In this document: piece by piece, positions 53,726 to 63,533 of the stretch
Numbering within the stretch: position 1 is the stretch's first letter
Layout: every line of letters starts with the position of its first letter
Source: Pseudanabaena biceps
Lineage (GTDB): Bacteria > Cyanobacteriota > Cyanobacteriia > Pseudanabaenales > Pseudanabaenaceae
Reading direction: 5' to 3'
DNA: 64,000 nucleotides
Assembly: GCA_013361095.1 (NCBI GenBank)
Contig: JAATWA010000005.1
Location: forward strand, 91,856-155,855
Made by a program: the position numbers and the translations under genes
The notes under the pieces: generated by a model
Told to the model about the DNA's origin: nothing
What the model saw: only the letters and a program-made list of their open reading frames with translations
The model's database searches: none

Positions 53726-54400
53726 ATGGAAATATCAATGTCCAAGATTCACCAAACCACTTACAAAGGGATCTTTCAGCATCCGATCGCCCATAATTTA
53801 CAATGGCATGACGTGCGGTCAATGCTAGATGCCCTAGCTGAAGTAACTGAAGAGCATAACGGCAATCTCAAATATACAAGACATGGCGAAGTGCTAGTCC
53901 TCCATCCTCCCAAGCATAAAGATCTATCTGACACTAAAGAATTGATGCAAATTCGTCACTTTCTTGAGCGCTCTAGTATTCCTGAACTGGCAGACTCAAA
54001 TGAGGATGGAACCCATTTGCTAGTTGTAATTAATCACCGCGAGGCTCGCATCTATAAAACAGAACTCCGAGATTCAGTTCCAGAGAGTGTCATACCCTAC
54101 GACCCAGACGGTACGCGCCGTCATCTCCACAATCTGAATGATAATGTTAAGGGTCAACCTGAACTTAAGTCTTTCTATGAAGCGATCGCCCAGTCATTAA
54201 AAGATGCCGAACAGATTTTGATCTTTGGTAGCTCAACTGGAGCTAGTAGTGCCATGGATTATCTGGTAGATGAACTCCAGCAAAATCACCCAGATATTTC
54301 TCAAAAAGTTGTGGGTGCGATTGTGGTCAATGAACAACACATGACCGAAGACCAGCTATTAGCTCAGGCACGTACATTTTATGAAGCAAATAATAAATAG
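53726..54400 (+). CDS. Uncharacterised protein, possible eRF1-like (baeRF) fold
   Basis: 224 residues, AAGGA seven bases before the ATG. The core LLVVINHREARIYKTELRDS, then IPYDPDGTRRHLHN, EQILIFGSSTGASSAMDYLV and a C-terminal KVVGAIVVNEQHMTEDQLLA resembles the strand-helix pattern of bacterial-archaeal release-factor-like proteins. No membrane segment. Lies upstream of the ferredoxin and oleate hydratase genes on the same strand. The family assignment is tentative. Confidence 0.5.
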   Translation: MEISMSKIHQTTYKGIFQHPIAHNLQWHDVRSMLDALAEVTEEHNGNLKYTRHGEVLVLHPPKHKDLSDTKELMQIRHFLERSSIPELADSNEDGTHLLVVINHREARIYKTELRDSVPESVIPYDPDGTRRHLHNLNDNVKGQPELKSFYEAIAQSLKDAEQILIFGSSTGASSAMDYLVDELQQNHPDISQKVVGAIVVNEQHMTEDQLLAQARTFYEANNK

Positions 54401-54564
54401 ATTGCGACCTACGATAGTGCCAGTAACTGTCTCTCCAAGGGCGAAGCTATACCAACAAGCAGCAATTCTCATCACAAAACCAATTTTTATAATGAGAATT
54501 GCTGTACCAACAAGGTATTAAATCGAGACTTTTTCCATCAATTAAATATTGGAGATTTTATCCC

Positions 54565-54867
54565 ATGGCAAATTCTTATCAAGTCAGACTATTTAACAAA
54601 GCCGAAGGGATCGACCAAACTGTTGAAGTACCAGAAGATCGCTATATCTTGGAAACTGCCGAAGAACAAGGAATGACTCTACCTTACTCCTGTCGGCAAG
54701 GCGTTTGTTCGACTTGCACAGTGAAGATGATTGAAGGAAAGGTAGACCAGTCTGAAGGGAGTTATCTGAGTGAAGAACAAATAGCTAAAGGATATGTGTT
54801 GATTTGCATTGCCCACCCTCAAGCAAATTGTGTGTTTGAGACTCACAAAGAAGAAGAAGTACTTTAA
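54565..54867 (+). CDS. 2Fe-2S plant-type ferredoxin
   Basis: 100 residues from ATG 54565 (MANSYQVRLF) with TGGAGA upstream; a longer frame from 54499 lacks one. The iron-sulfur ligands are in PYSCRQGVCSTC and the downstream VLICIAHP. This is the canonical Cys-x4-Cys-x2-Cys plus Cys pattern. Soluble electron carrier; its place next to an oleate hydratase and redox enzymes suggests it may serve an oxidoreductase there rather than photosystem I. Confidence 0.9.
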   Translation: MANSYQVRLFNKAEGIDQTVEVPEDRYILETAEEQGMTLPYSCRQGVCSTCTVKMIEGKVDQSEGSYLSEEQIAKGYVLICIAHPQANCVFETHKEEEVL

Positions 54868-54896
54868 ATTCAATAATTTTTGAGAAATGAATTGAT

Positions 54897-56468
54897 ATGA
54901 AAAAGAAATCTAGGGCTTATCTTTTGGGTGGAGGGATTGGCTCCTTGGCAGCCGCAGTTTTTATGATTCGAGATGGTGGCATCTCTGGCGAAAATATTGT
55001 GATCTTGGAAGTAAAAACTCTTCTGGGTGGAAGTCTGGATGGAACTGGCAACTCCATTGATGGGTATTCCCTGAGGGGAGGACGAATGTTGACAACTGAT
55101 AATTATGAATGCACATGGGATCTTTTTAAATCTATCCCTTCTCTGCATACTCCAGATAAATCAGTATATGAGGAAACTATGGAGTTTAACGAACAGCACA
55201 AGTCAAATTCGATGGCGCGTCTTGTGGATCATCGTCGTGCAAAAGTTCCTGTTAGCTCCATGGGCTTTTCAATGCAAAATCGTCAAGAATTGCTAAAGCT
55301 CACCCAAGCTACAGAAGCCGAATTAGCTGCAAGTTGTATCACTGATTGGCTTTCTCCAGAATTTTTTGAGACGGAATTTTGGTTTATGTGGGTAACTACA
55401 TTTGCCTTCCAACCATGGCATAGTGCCGTTGAATTCAAGCGTTACTTGCATCGCTTCATGCTCGAATTCACCAGAATTGAAACTCTTGCTGGGGTTAAAC
55501 GCACTATCTACAATCAGTATGATTCACTAATTCTGCCGTTGCAGAGTTGGCTCGCAGCCCAAAATGTTCGCTTTGAGCTAGATTGCAAGGTAACAGATCT
55601 TGTTAGTACTAATTCAGAAGGTAAGGTAATCGTTACAGGCATTCATTATCAGCAGAGGGAAGAAAGTAAAGCGATCGCAGTTGAAAGTGGCGATCTAGTA
55701 TTCCTACAGAATGGATCGATGACCGATGCCTCAAGTTTGGGTTCGATGGCGATCGCCCCTAAAAAGCTAACGAAGAAAGACTGCACCAGTTGGAGCTTAT
55801 GGGAAAAGCTGGCTGCGGAGAACCTAGATTTTGGTAATCCTGCTGCCTTTAATAGTTGCATTGCTGAATCCGTATGGGAGTCTTTTACGGTTACGCTGAA
55901 GAACTCCAAATTCTTCGATCTGGTTGCTAATTTTAGCGACAATCAAGCAGGAACTGGTGGGCTGATCACTTTTAAAGACTCAAACTGGCTGATGTCAATC
56001 GTACTTGCCTATCAGCCCCACTTTATAAATCAGCCCAAAGATGTGCAAGTTTTTTGGGGATATGGACTTTTTCCCGATCGCGTTGGCAACTTTGTACCGA
56101 AACCGATGGATGAATGTAATGGCGAGGAGATTCTGCGCGAACTATGCGGTCATCTGCGATTCGATTTAGATAGCCTAGGAACTGCAAACTGTATTCCTTG
56201 TCGAATGCCATATATTACTAGTATGTTTATGCCACGCTTATCTACAGATCGACCATTGCCGATCCCCCGTAGCTCTAAGAACCTTGCCTTGATTAGTCAG
56301 TTTGTGGAGATTCCCGATGATGTCGTTTTCACTGTTGAGTATTCAGTACGAGCAGCACAAATGGCAGTTTATGAATTTCTAGATATCGATCGCCAGATTC
56401 CACCCGTTACACCTCACGACAAGTCTCTGCTAGTGCAGTTTGAAGCTTTAGTCAAGGCATTTAAATAG
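54897..56468 (+). CDS. ohyA: Oleate hydratase (MCRA family flavoprotein)
   Basis: 523 residues. FAD-binding loop AYLLGGGIGSLAAAVFMIRD at residues 7-26 and the family signature GGRMLTTDNYECTWDLFKSI near residue 60. The C-terminus includes RAAQMAVYEFLDI. The enzyme hydrates the cis-9 double bond of oleate or linoleate to 10-hydroxy acids using FAD as a cofactor without net redox. It begins 29 bases after the ferredoxin stop and is probably in the same operon. It could detoxify free unsaturated fatty acids. Confidence 0.92.
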   Translation: MKKKSRAYLLGGGIGSLAAAVFMIRDGGISGENIVILEVKTLLGGSLDGTGNSIDGYSLRGGRMLTTDNYECTWDLFKSIPSLHTPDKSVYEETMEFNEQHKSNSMARLVDHRRAKVPVSSMGFSMQNRQELLKLTQATEAELAASCITDWLSPEFFETEFWFMWVTTFAFQPWHSAVEFKRYLHRFMLEFTRIETLAGVKRTIYNQYDSLILPLQSWLAAQNVRFELDCKVTDLVSTNSEGKVIVTGIHYQQREESKAIAVESGDLVFLQNGSMTDASSLGSMAIAPKKLTKKDCTSWSLWEKLAAENLDFGNPAAFNSCIAESVWESFTVTLKNSKFFDLVANFSDNQAGTGGLITFKDSNWLMSIVLAYQPHFINQPKDVQVFWGYGLFPDRVGNFVPKPMDECNGEEILRELCGHLRFDLDSLGTANCIPCRMPYITSMFMPRLSTDRPLPIPRSSKNLALISQFVEIPDDVVFTVEYSVRAAQMAVYEFLDIDRQIPPVTPHDKSLLVQFEALVKAFK

Positions 56469-56533
56469 CGCTATTCCCAGCGATCGTCGAATTCATGTTA
56501 GTTGGAAAAATCAAAGTAATTAAAGGAGTCAAA

Positions 56534-57226
56534 ATGAAAATATTAATGGTACTAACCTCGCACGATAAGTTTGGTAATACGGGTAAAAAAACTGGTTTCT
56601 GGCTTGAAGAATTCGCCGCCCCCTACTACACGTTTAAAGACACAGGTGCGATCGTTACCCTAGTATCACCGCTTGGTGGTCAGCCGCCACTCGATCCTAA
56701 GAGCGATACCCCAGATTCCCAGACTAAAGACACGCAACGCTTCAAGGCAGATTCCGCAACCCAATCCGCACTCGCACACACACTTAAATTAAGTGAGGTT
56801 GCCGCTGGCGATTTCGATGCTGTATTTTACCCTGGCGGTCATGGCCCGCTCTGGGACCTAGTTGAAGACAAATCATCCATCGATCTTATCGAGTTCATGC
56901 TAGCCGCAGGTAAACCAGTCGCCCTTGTTTGTCATGCTCCCGGCGTACTCCGTCATGTTAAGGGTCTCGACGGCTCTCCCATCGTCCAAGGTAAGGCAGT
57001 CACAGGCTTTACCAATACCGAGGAGCAAGCAGCCGGATTAACTGAAATTGTTCCGTTTCTAGTCGAAGACATGCTCCGAACGAATGGTGGGAATTATTCA
57101 AAAGTAGCTGACTGGCAGCCTCATGTTGTCAAAGATGGACTACTAATTACTGGGCAAAATCCCGCATCTTCTGCGCCAGCCGCGAAGGAACTGCTGGAAC
57201 AGCTCAGTCTGCTTGCTAGTGCCTAG
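56534..57226 (+). CDS. DJ-1/PfpI protein, copy 2
   Basis: 230 residues from ATG 56534 with GGAGTC upstream; an upstream frame from 56495 adds 13 unlikely residues. Differs from the copy at 14337-15029 at only a few positions (HDKFGN for HDRLGN, TGAIVTL for TGASVTL). Same ALVCHAPGV nucleophile elbow. It follows the oleate hydratase gene and precedes the second alcohol dehydrogenase. Confidence 0.88.
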   Translation: MKILMVLTSHDKFGNTGKKTGFWLEEFAAPYYTFKDTGAIVTLVSPLGGQPPLDPKSDTPDSQTKDTQRFKADSATQSALAHTLKLSEVAAGDFDAVFYPGGHGPLWDLVEDKSSIDLIEFMLAAGKPVALVCHAPGVLRHVKGLDGSPIVQGKAVTGFTNTEEQAAGLTEIVPFLVEDMLRTNGGNYSKVADWQPHVVKDGLLITGQNPASSAPAAKELLEQLSLLASA

Positions 57227-57341
57227 AATTAGCTTTTTTAGTGTCCAGTAGCGGAAACCGTGAGTTCAGTTTGCAGCTTTAGTCAAAGTATTTAAGTAAG
57301 TTTATCCAAACAAATAATCCAAATAATCAGGAGAAAAACCA

Positions 57342-58391
57342 ATGAAAACGAATGCCTACGCCGCCCAAAATGCCACAACTCCCCTTGCACCTTTTAGCTT
57401 TGAACGTCGTGAACTTGGGGAGCATGATGTGCAGATCGAAATTCTATATTGCGGCGTGTGTCACTCCGATTTGCACACCGTCCGCAGCGAATGGAGCAGT
57501 ACCACCTACCCTTGCGTCCCCGGTCACGAAATCGTCGGGCGGGTCAAGAACGTTGGAGCGAAAGTCAATAAATTTAGAGAAGGCGATACGGTTGGGGTGG
57601 GTTGTATGGTCGATTCCTGCCGTACCTGTGCTAACTGTAAGGACAACCTAGAGCAGTTCTGCGAGAAAGGTACGATTTTTACTTACAACTCCCCCGACAA
57701 ACATACTGGCGGAATCACCTACGGTGGATACTCCGAGAGCATTGTGGTGGATAAAGAATTTGTACTGAAAATTCCCAAGAATTTGGATCTGGCGGCAACT
57801 GCTCCATTGCTGTGTGCTGGGATTACGACTTATTCGCCCTTACGCTATCACAATGTAAGCAAGGGTCAGAAAGTAGGCGTTGTTGGACTCGGTGGGCTAG
57901 GACATATGGGGGTGAAATTGGCGAAAGCTCTCGGCGCTCATGTCGTGGTTTTCACTACCTCACCGGGCAAGGTTGAAGATGCGCTGCGGCTCGGAGCAGA
58001 TGAAGTCGTCAATTCTAAAAATGAAGACGAGATGCAGAAACATCTAAATAGTTTCCACTTCATTCTCGATACCGTGTCTGCAAAGCATGATATCAACGCT
58101 TACCTCCTGCTATTGAGACGGGACGGCAACCTCACTCAAGTCGGAGTTCCACCCGAGCCGCTTTTGCTTCCGGTGAGCAGCCTGATTTTCGGTCGGCGCA
58201 GTCTCAGTGGTTCTCTAATTGGCGGCATTAAAGAAACCCAAGAGATGCTGGATTTCTGCGGTAAGCACAATGTTACTGCCGATATCGAACTTATCCCCAT
58301 CCAAAACATCAATGAAGCCTACGATCGCCTCGTCAAAAGCGACGTGAAATATCGCTTCGTCATTGATATGGCTTCCTTAAAACAGTCTTGA
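57342..58391 (+). CDS. Zn-dependent alcohol dehydrogenase, copy 2
   Basis: 349 residues. Almost identical to 13178-14230; differences cluster in the first third (WSSTTYP, KNVGAKVNKFREGDTVG). Zinc ligands CGVCHSD, GHE, and SCRTCANCKDNLEQFC and the GLGGLGHMG cofactor loop are intact. AGGAGAAAA lies before the ATG. Both copies look functional. Confidence 0.9.
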   Translation: MKTNAYAAQNATTPLAPFSFERRELGEHDVQIEILYCGVCHSDLHTVRSEWSSTTYPCVPGHEIVGRVKNVGAKVNKFREGDTVGVGCMVDSCRTCANCKDNLEQFCEKGTIFTYNSPDKHTGGITYGGYSESIVVDKEFVLKIPKNLDLAATAPLLCAGITTYSPLRYHNVSKGQKVGVVGLGGLGHMGVKLAKALGAHVVVFTTSPGKVEDALRLGADEVVNSKNEDEMQKHLNSFHFILDTVSAKHDINAYLLLLRRDGNLTQVGVPPEPLLLPVSSLIFGRRSLSGSLIGGIKETQEMLDFCGKHNVTADIELIPIQNINEAYDRLVKSDVKYRFVIDMASLKQS

Positions 58392-58415
58392 TAAACATTC
58401 ACAACTAATAATGAA

Positions 58416-58451
58416 ATCAGGCGATCGATTTTTCCTCATCGATCGCCTGAT
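58416..58451 (+). terminator. 14-bp perfect stem hairpin after the alcohol dehydrogenase copy 2
   Basis: ATCAGGCGATCGAT (58416-58429) pairs with 58438-58451 around an eight-base T-rich loop. It lies 25 bases after the stop codon. Confidence 0.55.
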
Positions 58452-58523
58452 CACTCTGTCTCCCATCGCGATGGTCATTGCTAGTTCAGTTTGGAACTTT
58501 AGTCAAAACCTTTAAAGAAGTCT

Positions 58524-58682
58524 GGCTCAATAGGTGTTTCGGGGAAGTACTTGATCTCAAAGTGCTGAAATATATGATGCACAATGGTTTTAGCCTCAGA
58601 GGTATTCGATATCTGAAACGCCCGTCATGTAAAGCATTGAGCAGTTTATGATGTTTGACCTCCCAAAAATACCTATAGAGCC
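58524..58682. mobile_element. 159-bp MITE related to IS1595
   Basis: The left end GGCTCAATAGGTGTTTCGGG is the IS1595 terminal repeat; the right end read inward is GGCTCTATAGGTATTTTTGG. No transposase inside. No target duplication seen. The IS1595 at 37729 could mobilise it if its transposase worked. Confidence 0.75.
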
Positions 58683-58718
58683 AATATTTTTAGTTACTTT
58701 TAAAGAAAGTTCCAAATC

Positions 58719-60014
58719 ATGACAACTAAAACAACTAAGTTAGCGAAAGATAAAACAAAGAAGAAAAACTGGTGGCAAACGCTCGGTCCTGGATTAATCA
58801 CAGGAGCTTCAGATAATGATCCAAGCGGTATTGCTACCTATTCGCAAGCTGGTGCTCAATTTGGTTTTGGTTTGTTATGGACTATGTTGTTTTCTTATCC
58901 TTTAATGTCCAGTATTCAAGATATCAGCGCTGAAATTGGCAGAGTCACAGGATACGGTATCGCTGGAAATTTACGTCGTTATTATCCTCAGTGGCTTACC
59001 TATGGGATTACAGGCTTAATGGTAATCGCGAATACGATCAATTTAGGTGCGGATATTGGCGCAATGGGATCTGCTTTAAAACTTTTAAATGGTGGCTCTG
59101 CACTGTTTTATGCTTCTATGTTTGCGATTATTTCCTTAGTGTTAGAAATTACTATTCCTTATCATAAGTATGCTTCTATCCTCAAGTGGCTGACATTAGT
59201 TTTATTTGCTTATGTTGCCACAGTTCTAGTAATTCATGTGCCTTGGGGAGATGCTTTGAGGGCTACAGTCATACCTTCTCTTTCTCTTCAATCAGATTAC
59301 TTAACTACTTTAGTGGCAATTCTTGGTACTACAATTAGTCCTTATCTTTTCTTTTGGCAAGCTTCTCAAGAAGTAGAAGAAACAGAAATTACACCTAGTG
59401 AGCAACCGTTAAAAAAGGCTCCTAAACAAGCTCCTGAGCAGCTAAAGCGTATTAGATTTGACACTTATACAGGCATGGGATTTTCTAATATTATTGCTTT
59501 CTTTATTATTCTGACTGCGGCTGTAACTTTACATACTCAAGGTAAAACCGATATTCAAACAGCCTCGGAGGCTGCCGAAGCTTTACGCCCCATAGCAGGA
59601 AATTTTGCGTTTTTCTTATTTAGTGTTGGTATTATTGGTACAGGATTATTGGCTGTGCCTGTTTTAGCTGGTTCTGCGGCTTATGGTCTGGGTGAGGCTT
59701 TAAAGTGGCCGACTGGATTAGAGCGAAAGCCTCTAGAAGCAAAAGGTTTTTATGTAATCTTGGCTATCTCTACATTAATCGGGCTAGGGATGAATTTCTT
59801 CACTTCAATTGACCCTGTTAAAGCCTTATTTTGGTCAGCTGTAATTAATGGTGTGGTGGCTCCACCTGTAATGTTAGTAATGATGCTCATGTCCACAAAC
59901 CCTAAGGTTATGGGTAAGTTTACAATTTCTAAATATTTAAAAATTGGCGGTTGGCTAGCAACTTCAGTTATGTTTGTGGCTGCTGCTGGCTTGTTTTTGA
60001 CTTGGAAATCATAA
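58719..60014 (+). CDS. Nramp-family divalent metal transporter (atypical motifs)
   Basis: 431 residues with about eleven hydrophobic spans. TM1 reads GASDNDPSGIATYSQAG, a DPSG version of the usual DPGN. TM6 reads TISPYLFFWQ where canonical members have a Met-Pro-His motif, so the methionine that favours Mn/Fe over Ca/Mg is absent. This clade is common in cyanobacteria and other bacteria. It may carry other divalent ions. Single gene with its own upstream region. Confidence 0.85.
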   Translation: MTTKTTKLAKDKTKKKNWWQTLGPGLITGASDNDPSGIATYSQAGAQFGFGLLWTMLFSYPLMSSIQDISAEIGRVTGYGIAGNLRRYYPQWLTYGITGLMVIANTINLGADIGAMGSALKLLNGGSALFYASMFAIISLVLEITIPYHKYASILKWLTLVLFAYVATVLVIHVPWGDALRATVIPSLSLQSDYLTTLVAILGTTISPYLFFWQASQEVEETEITPSEQPLKKAPKQAPEQLKRIRFDTYTGMGFSNIIAFFIILTAAVTLHTQGKTDIQTASEAAEALRPIAGNFAFFLFSVGIIGTGLLAVPVLAGSAAYGLGEALKWPTGLERKPLEAKGFYVILAISTLIGLGMNFFTSIDPVKALFWSAVINGVVAPPVMLVMMLMSTNPKVMGKFTISKYLKIGGWLATSVMFVAAAGLFLTWKS

Positions 60015-60094
60015 GTGATTACGGGATAGATAGAGCTACAAAGTGTATTACAGCAAATTTCGATCAAACCCGCCACAAGTCTAGTAATCTAAAT

Positions 60095-60861
60095 AGGGCA
60101 ACCGCACACGTTTATGAATAAATAACGAAATAAAGAAGGTAAAGTAAAATGATCAATATAAATTAAAAGTAAAAAAGTGCTATGTCTTCTACAATCAGCC
60201 CAGTCACAATAATTTAGACCTATTTTAGCAACTTGCGAGACCCCAGAGCAGCACATAGTATCGAACATAAGCTTTTAGACATATTGATAATCAGCATATG
60301 TGGAACAATAAGCAGAGCAAATGATTTTACAGCAATAGCAGAATATGGAAAATTAAAGGAAAAATAGTTAAAGACATTTTTAGAATTAGAAAATGGAATA
60401 CCATCAGTAGATACATTTGAGAGAATATTTGCTCGACTGACCCCATCAGAATTGCAAAAATGTTTTATAGGATGGATGGAAGCAGTCCATAAAGCAACAG
60501 AATGGCGTAGTTTCTATCCAACAGCGATATTATATTCTGAGTATTGAGAGTGATGTTCACAGGTTCTCTCAATCTGTTAGAAGTCATTGGAGTATTGAAA
60601 ATCAACTGCATTGGATTCTTGATGTTGGGTTTGATGAAGATGCTTTTCAATGTTGTCGAGGCTATACTGCTGAAAACTTAGCTGTTATTCGTCATGTTGG
60701 CATAAATTGACTTTCCCGTGACAAAAAAACTAGGATCGGAGTCAAGACTAAACGACTTAAAACTGGCTGGGATGACAACTATCTCAAGCATACACTTAAC
60801 GACTTAAACATAGTCTCACCTTAGTCTTCATTATTTATTCATAAATGTGTGCGGTTGCCCT
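60095..60861 (+). mobile_element. ISAs1-family element, internally deleted
   Basis: Inverted repeats AGGGCAACCGCACACGTTTA and (right, inward) AGGGCAACCGCACACATTTA. The transposase is reduced to an N-terminal piece (LLDILIISICGTISRANDFT, with a TAG, then FARLTPSELQKCFIGW) and a C-terminal piece (SHWSIENQLHWILDVGFDED). The central catalytic region is missing. Confidence 0.8.
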
Positions 60862-61054
60862 ATCCACAATCATGAGCTTCTTGACAGGATTCTTTATCTC
60901 TGCTCCCTATTTACCACCATTCATAATCAGATCCTAATACCATCTTATATCTCCACCAAAATTTTACATAAATAGAACCTAAAACAGCGATCGCCAGTCT
61001 AAAGCAATGTCATCAATGTTGTCCTAGCGCAACTTGCTTTATGGAAACAATCCT

Positions 61055-62290
61055 ATGGATCGCATCGTACAGAAAGCTCATTTCTTTAGACGGGCAAGCT
61101 TTGGGGCAACCCTCGACGAACTGCATAGCGACAATTCTCCTGAAATGTTGTTGTCAACATGGCTCAGCGAATCACCAGTACTAAATGTCCCCGCACCTCT
61201 GCCCATAGTCAAAAAAGGTAAACAAGATCAATCGCGGGAAATGTGGCGTTGGTTGTTGAAGCAAATGGTGAGTGCCAATAATCCATTACATGAACGCATG
61301 GTTAACTTTTGGCGCGATCGCTTTGTCGTATCCCTTCGTAAAGTTGGGAAAGCACAATTGTTGTTAGATTATGAAAGACGTTTACGAGCCTATGCGATGG
61401 GAGATTTTCAGGAATTGCTGATGCAAGTAACTACTAGCCCCGCTATGCTCAACTATTTAGACAATGACCAAAACCGTGCTGGCAAGATTAATGAGAACTA
61501 TAGCCGTGAAGTGATGGAACTCTTTACCCTTGGGCAAGGACAATATACTGAAAAGGATATTCAAGAGGGAGATAGGGCGCTGACGGGATGGCAAGTTAAA
61601 TTACATCCTGAGATGGGCATCGCGGATGTCACCTTTGTCAAGCGTCGTCATGATGATGGAGTCAAGAATTATTTGGGACATTCAGGCAAACTCAGCACCC
61701 AAGATGTGGTAGAAATTTTAGCCAATCATCCCAGTACCGCCAGAAAATTAGCCGTCGATCTATGGAGTACTTTCGCCTATCGTGATCCTGAACCCGCAAT
61801 CATCGATCGCCTTGCACAGGTATATAAACAGAACAATCGCAGCATCAGAGCTGTGGTTGCCGCAGTTTTTAATAGTCCTGAATTTTATAGTGCCAAGGCA
61901 TATCGTAGTCATCTGAAAACACCACTCTATTTTGTTTTGAGCAGTTTGCACCAATTGCAAATTGAGGCAGATAGCGATCGCGTAATTAGTGATTTACGCG
62001 CAATGGGACAAGTGCCATACAATGCTCCATCTGTGAAAGGTTGGCAAGGAGAGCAGGGTTGGTTGACTGCGCCTTCTTTATTAACGCGGCTCAATGTCGC
62101 TCAGCAGTTTACGAAAGAGTATGGTGACGATGGGGGCTTTAAGTTCAATCCCGATCGCTACAGTACCAAAGATCTAGTCACAGTTTTATTAGATGGGAAT
62201 AGCGATCGCCTAGAAGAACAGTTTACAGGATTATCAAAACGCGAAATTGCAGCTTTGATTCTATCTTCACCGATCTATCAACTGGCTTAA
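61055..62290 (+). CDS. DUF1800-family protein
   Basis: 411 residues from ATG 61055 (MDRIVQKAHFFRRASFGAT). The family blocks are MVNFWRDRFVV, SPAMLNYLDNDQNRAGKINE, NYSREVMELFTLGQGQYTEK, and WSTFAYRDPEPAIIDRLAQV. DUF1800 genes are usually followed by a DUF1501 gene, as here. Function unknown; both are thought to be linked to cell-envelope or export processes. The gene looks complete. Confidence 0.85.
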   Translation: MDRIVQKAHFFRRASFGATLDELHSDNSPEMLLSTWLSESPVLNVPAPLPIVKKGKQDQSREMWRWLLKQMVSANNPLHERMVNFWRDRFVVSLRKVGKAQLLLDYERRLRAYAMGDFQELLMQVTTSPAMLNYLDNDQNRAGKINENYSREVMELFTLGQGQYTEKDIQEGDRALTGWQVKLHPEMGIADVTFVKRRHDDGVKNYLGHSGKLSTQDVVEILANHPSTARKLAVDLWSTFAYRDPEPAIIDRLAQVYKQNNRSIRAVVAAVFNSPEFYSAKAYRSHLKTPLYFVLSSLHQLQIEADSDRVISDLRAMGQVPYNAPSVKGWQGEQGWLTAPSLLTRLNVAQQFTKEYGDDGGFKFNPDRYSTKDLVTVLLDGNSDRLEEQFTGLSKREIAALILSSPIYQLA

Positions 62291-62347
62291 ACATAGACAA
62301 GATTAATGCTTCTTCCCATGTAGATTTTTAACACTAACTCTAAATTT

Positions 62348-63498
62348 ATGAATAGAAGAGATTTTCTCACCTTGATGTCTAGCACGGCGGCAATGGCGAT
62401 CCTTGCTCCTAGTTGCACTAGTGCCGCCCAAAGTAGCGATCGCAAAACTCTTGTCGTCATCGAACTTGCAGGGGGGAATGACGGCTTAAATACGATCGTT
62501 CCTTACAATGACGCTAATTACCGTAGATTGCGTCCCACTATTGCGATCAAAGATGGAATTCCTATCTCTAATCAGGCGGCGTTTCCATCCTGCCCTCAAA
62601 GATTTAAAACCCGTTTTTGATAAGGGGCGTGTGGCGATCGTTCAGAACGTCAGCTATCCTAATCCCAATCTATCTCACTTTCGTTCTAAAGAAATTTGGC
62701 AAAGCGCCCATCCTCAAGGGGCATCAGATACGGGCTGGTTAGCAAGATATCTCAATGATGTCAAAGCGAAACCCGCAGAGGCAATCTTTCTTGGCGAAGA
62801 ATATCCCCTAGCACTCACAGGTGATGGCGATCGATATCTCCAACTGTCTCCCCGTTTAGCAGTGCAGCAACGGGGCAAACTTGGTGAAGCGATGCGCGTG
62901 GTTTATAAACAATCCCCAAAGTTCAGAATTGGCGGAACAAGTCCGTCTCTCGGTGCTAGAGAGCGAAGCTGCCGTCAAGCAACTGACCAAAGATATTGAC
63001 AAACGCATCGACAATCATGGCTATCCAAAAACAGCGATCGGTAAACAATTTGCATTGCTTGCTCGTGTTTTAGAGTCACAGCCCAAGGTGGTCTATCTCA
63101 CCATCGGTTGGTTGGGATACGCATACTGGACAAGTACGCCGAACAGCAACAATTGCTAGGTGATCTCGGTGCTGGTTTAGCTGCTCTTGATCGCGATATT
63201 CAAGCTCATATATGCAAAAGAATATCCTAGTAATGGTGGCAAAGTGAGGTTCGGTCGTCGTCCTTCAGAAAATGGTAATGGAGGTACTGATCACGGCACG
63301 GCTGCACCTATAATTTTGTTGGGAAATGTGCGCGGAGGTCTGTATGGTGGCACTCCCGCATTAGATAGTCTTGTCCAAGGAAACCTACCAATGCAAGTAG
63401 ATTTCCGTAGCATTTATGCGGAGATTCTCAATCAGTGGGAAGGAGTTAAAGCAGCAACTATTCTCGATCAAGACTTCCCCAAAATCGGGATTTTGTAA
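62348..63498 (+). pseudogene. DUF1501-family protein, at least three frameshifts
   Basis: The start encodes a Tat-type signal (MNRRDFLTLMSSTAAMAILA). The frame then breaks near 62582, where one extra C changes QAAFHPALKDL to QAAFPSCPQ; again near 62910 in KQSP; and again near 63100 in the GGWDTH-type segment. Family parts recognisable in different frames are LVVIELAGGNDGLNTIVPYN, NVSYPNPNLSHFRSKEIWQS and GNGGTDHGTAAPIILLGN. The partner DUF1800 gene upstream is intact. Confidence 0.85.
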
Positions 63499-63533
63499 TA
63501 AAAAAGGTGTCGCGAAGCGACACCTTTTTTATT
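63497..63533. terminator. 17-bp perfect stem with GCGAAGC apex
   Basis: AATAAAAAAGGTGTCGC (63497-63513) pairs perfectly with 63517-63533 around GAA, one base before the TAA of the DUF1501 remnant. Same apex as 12768 and 23783. Confidence 0.7.
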
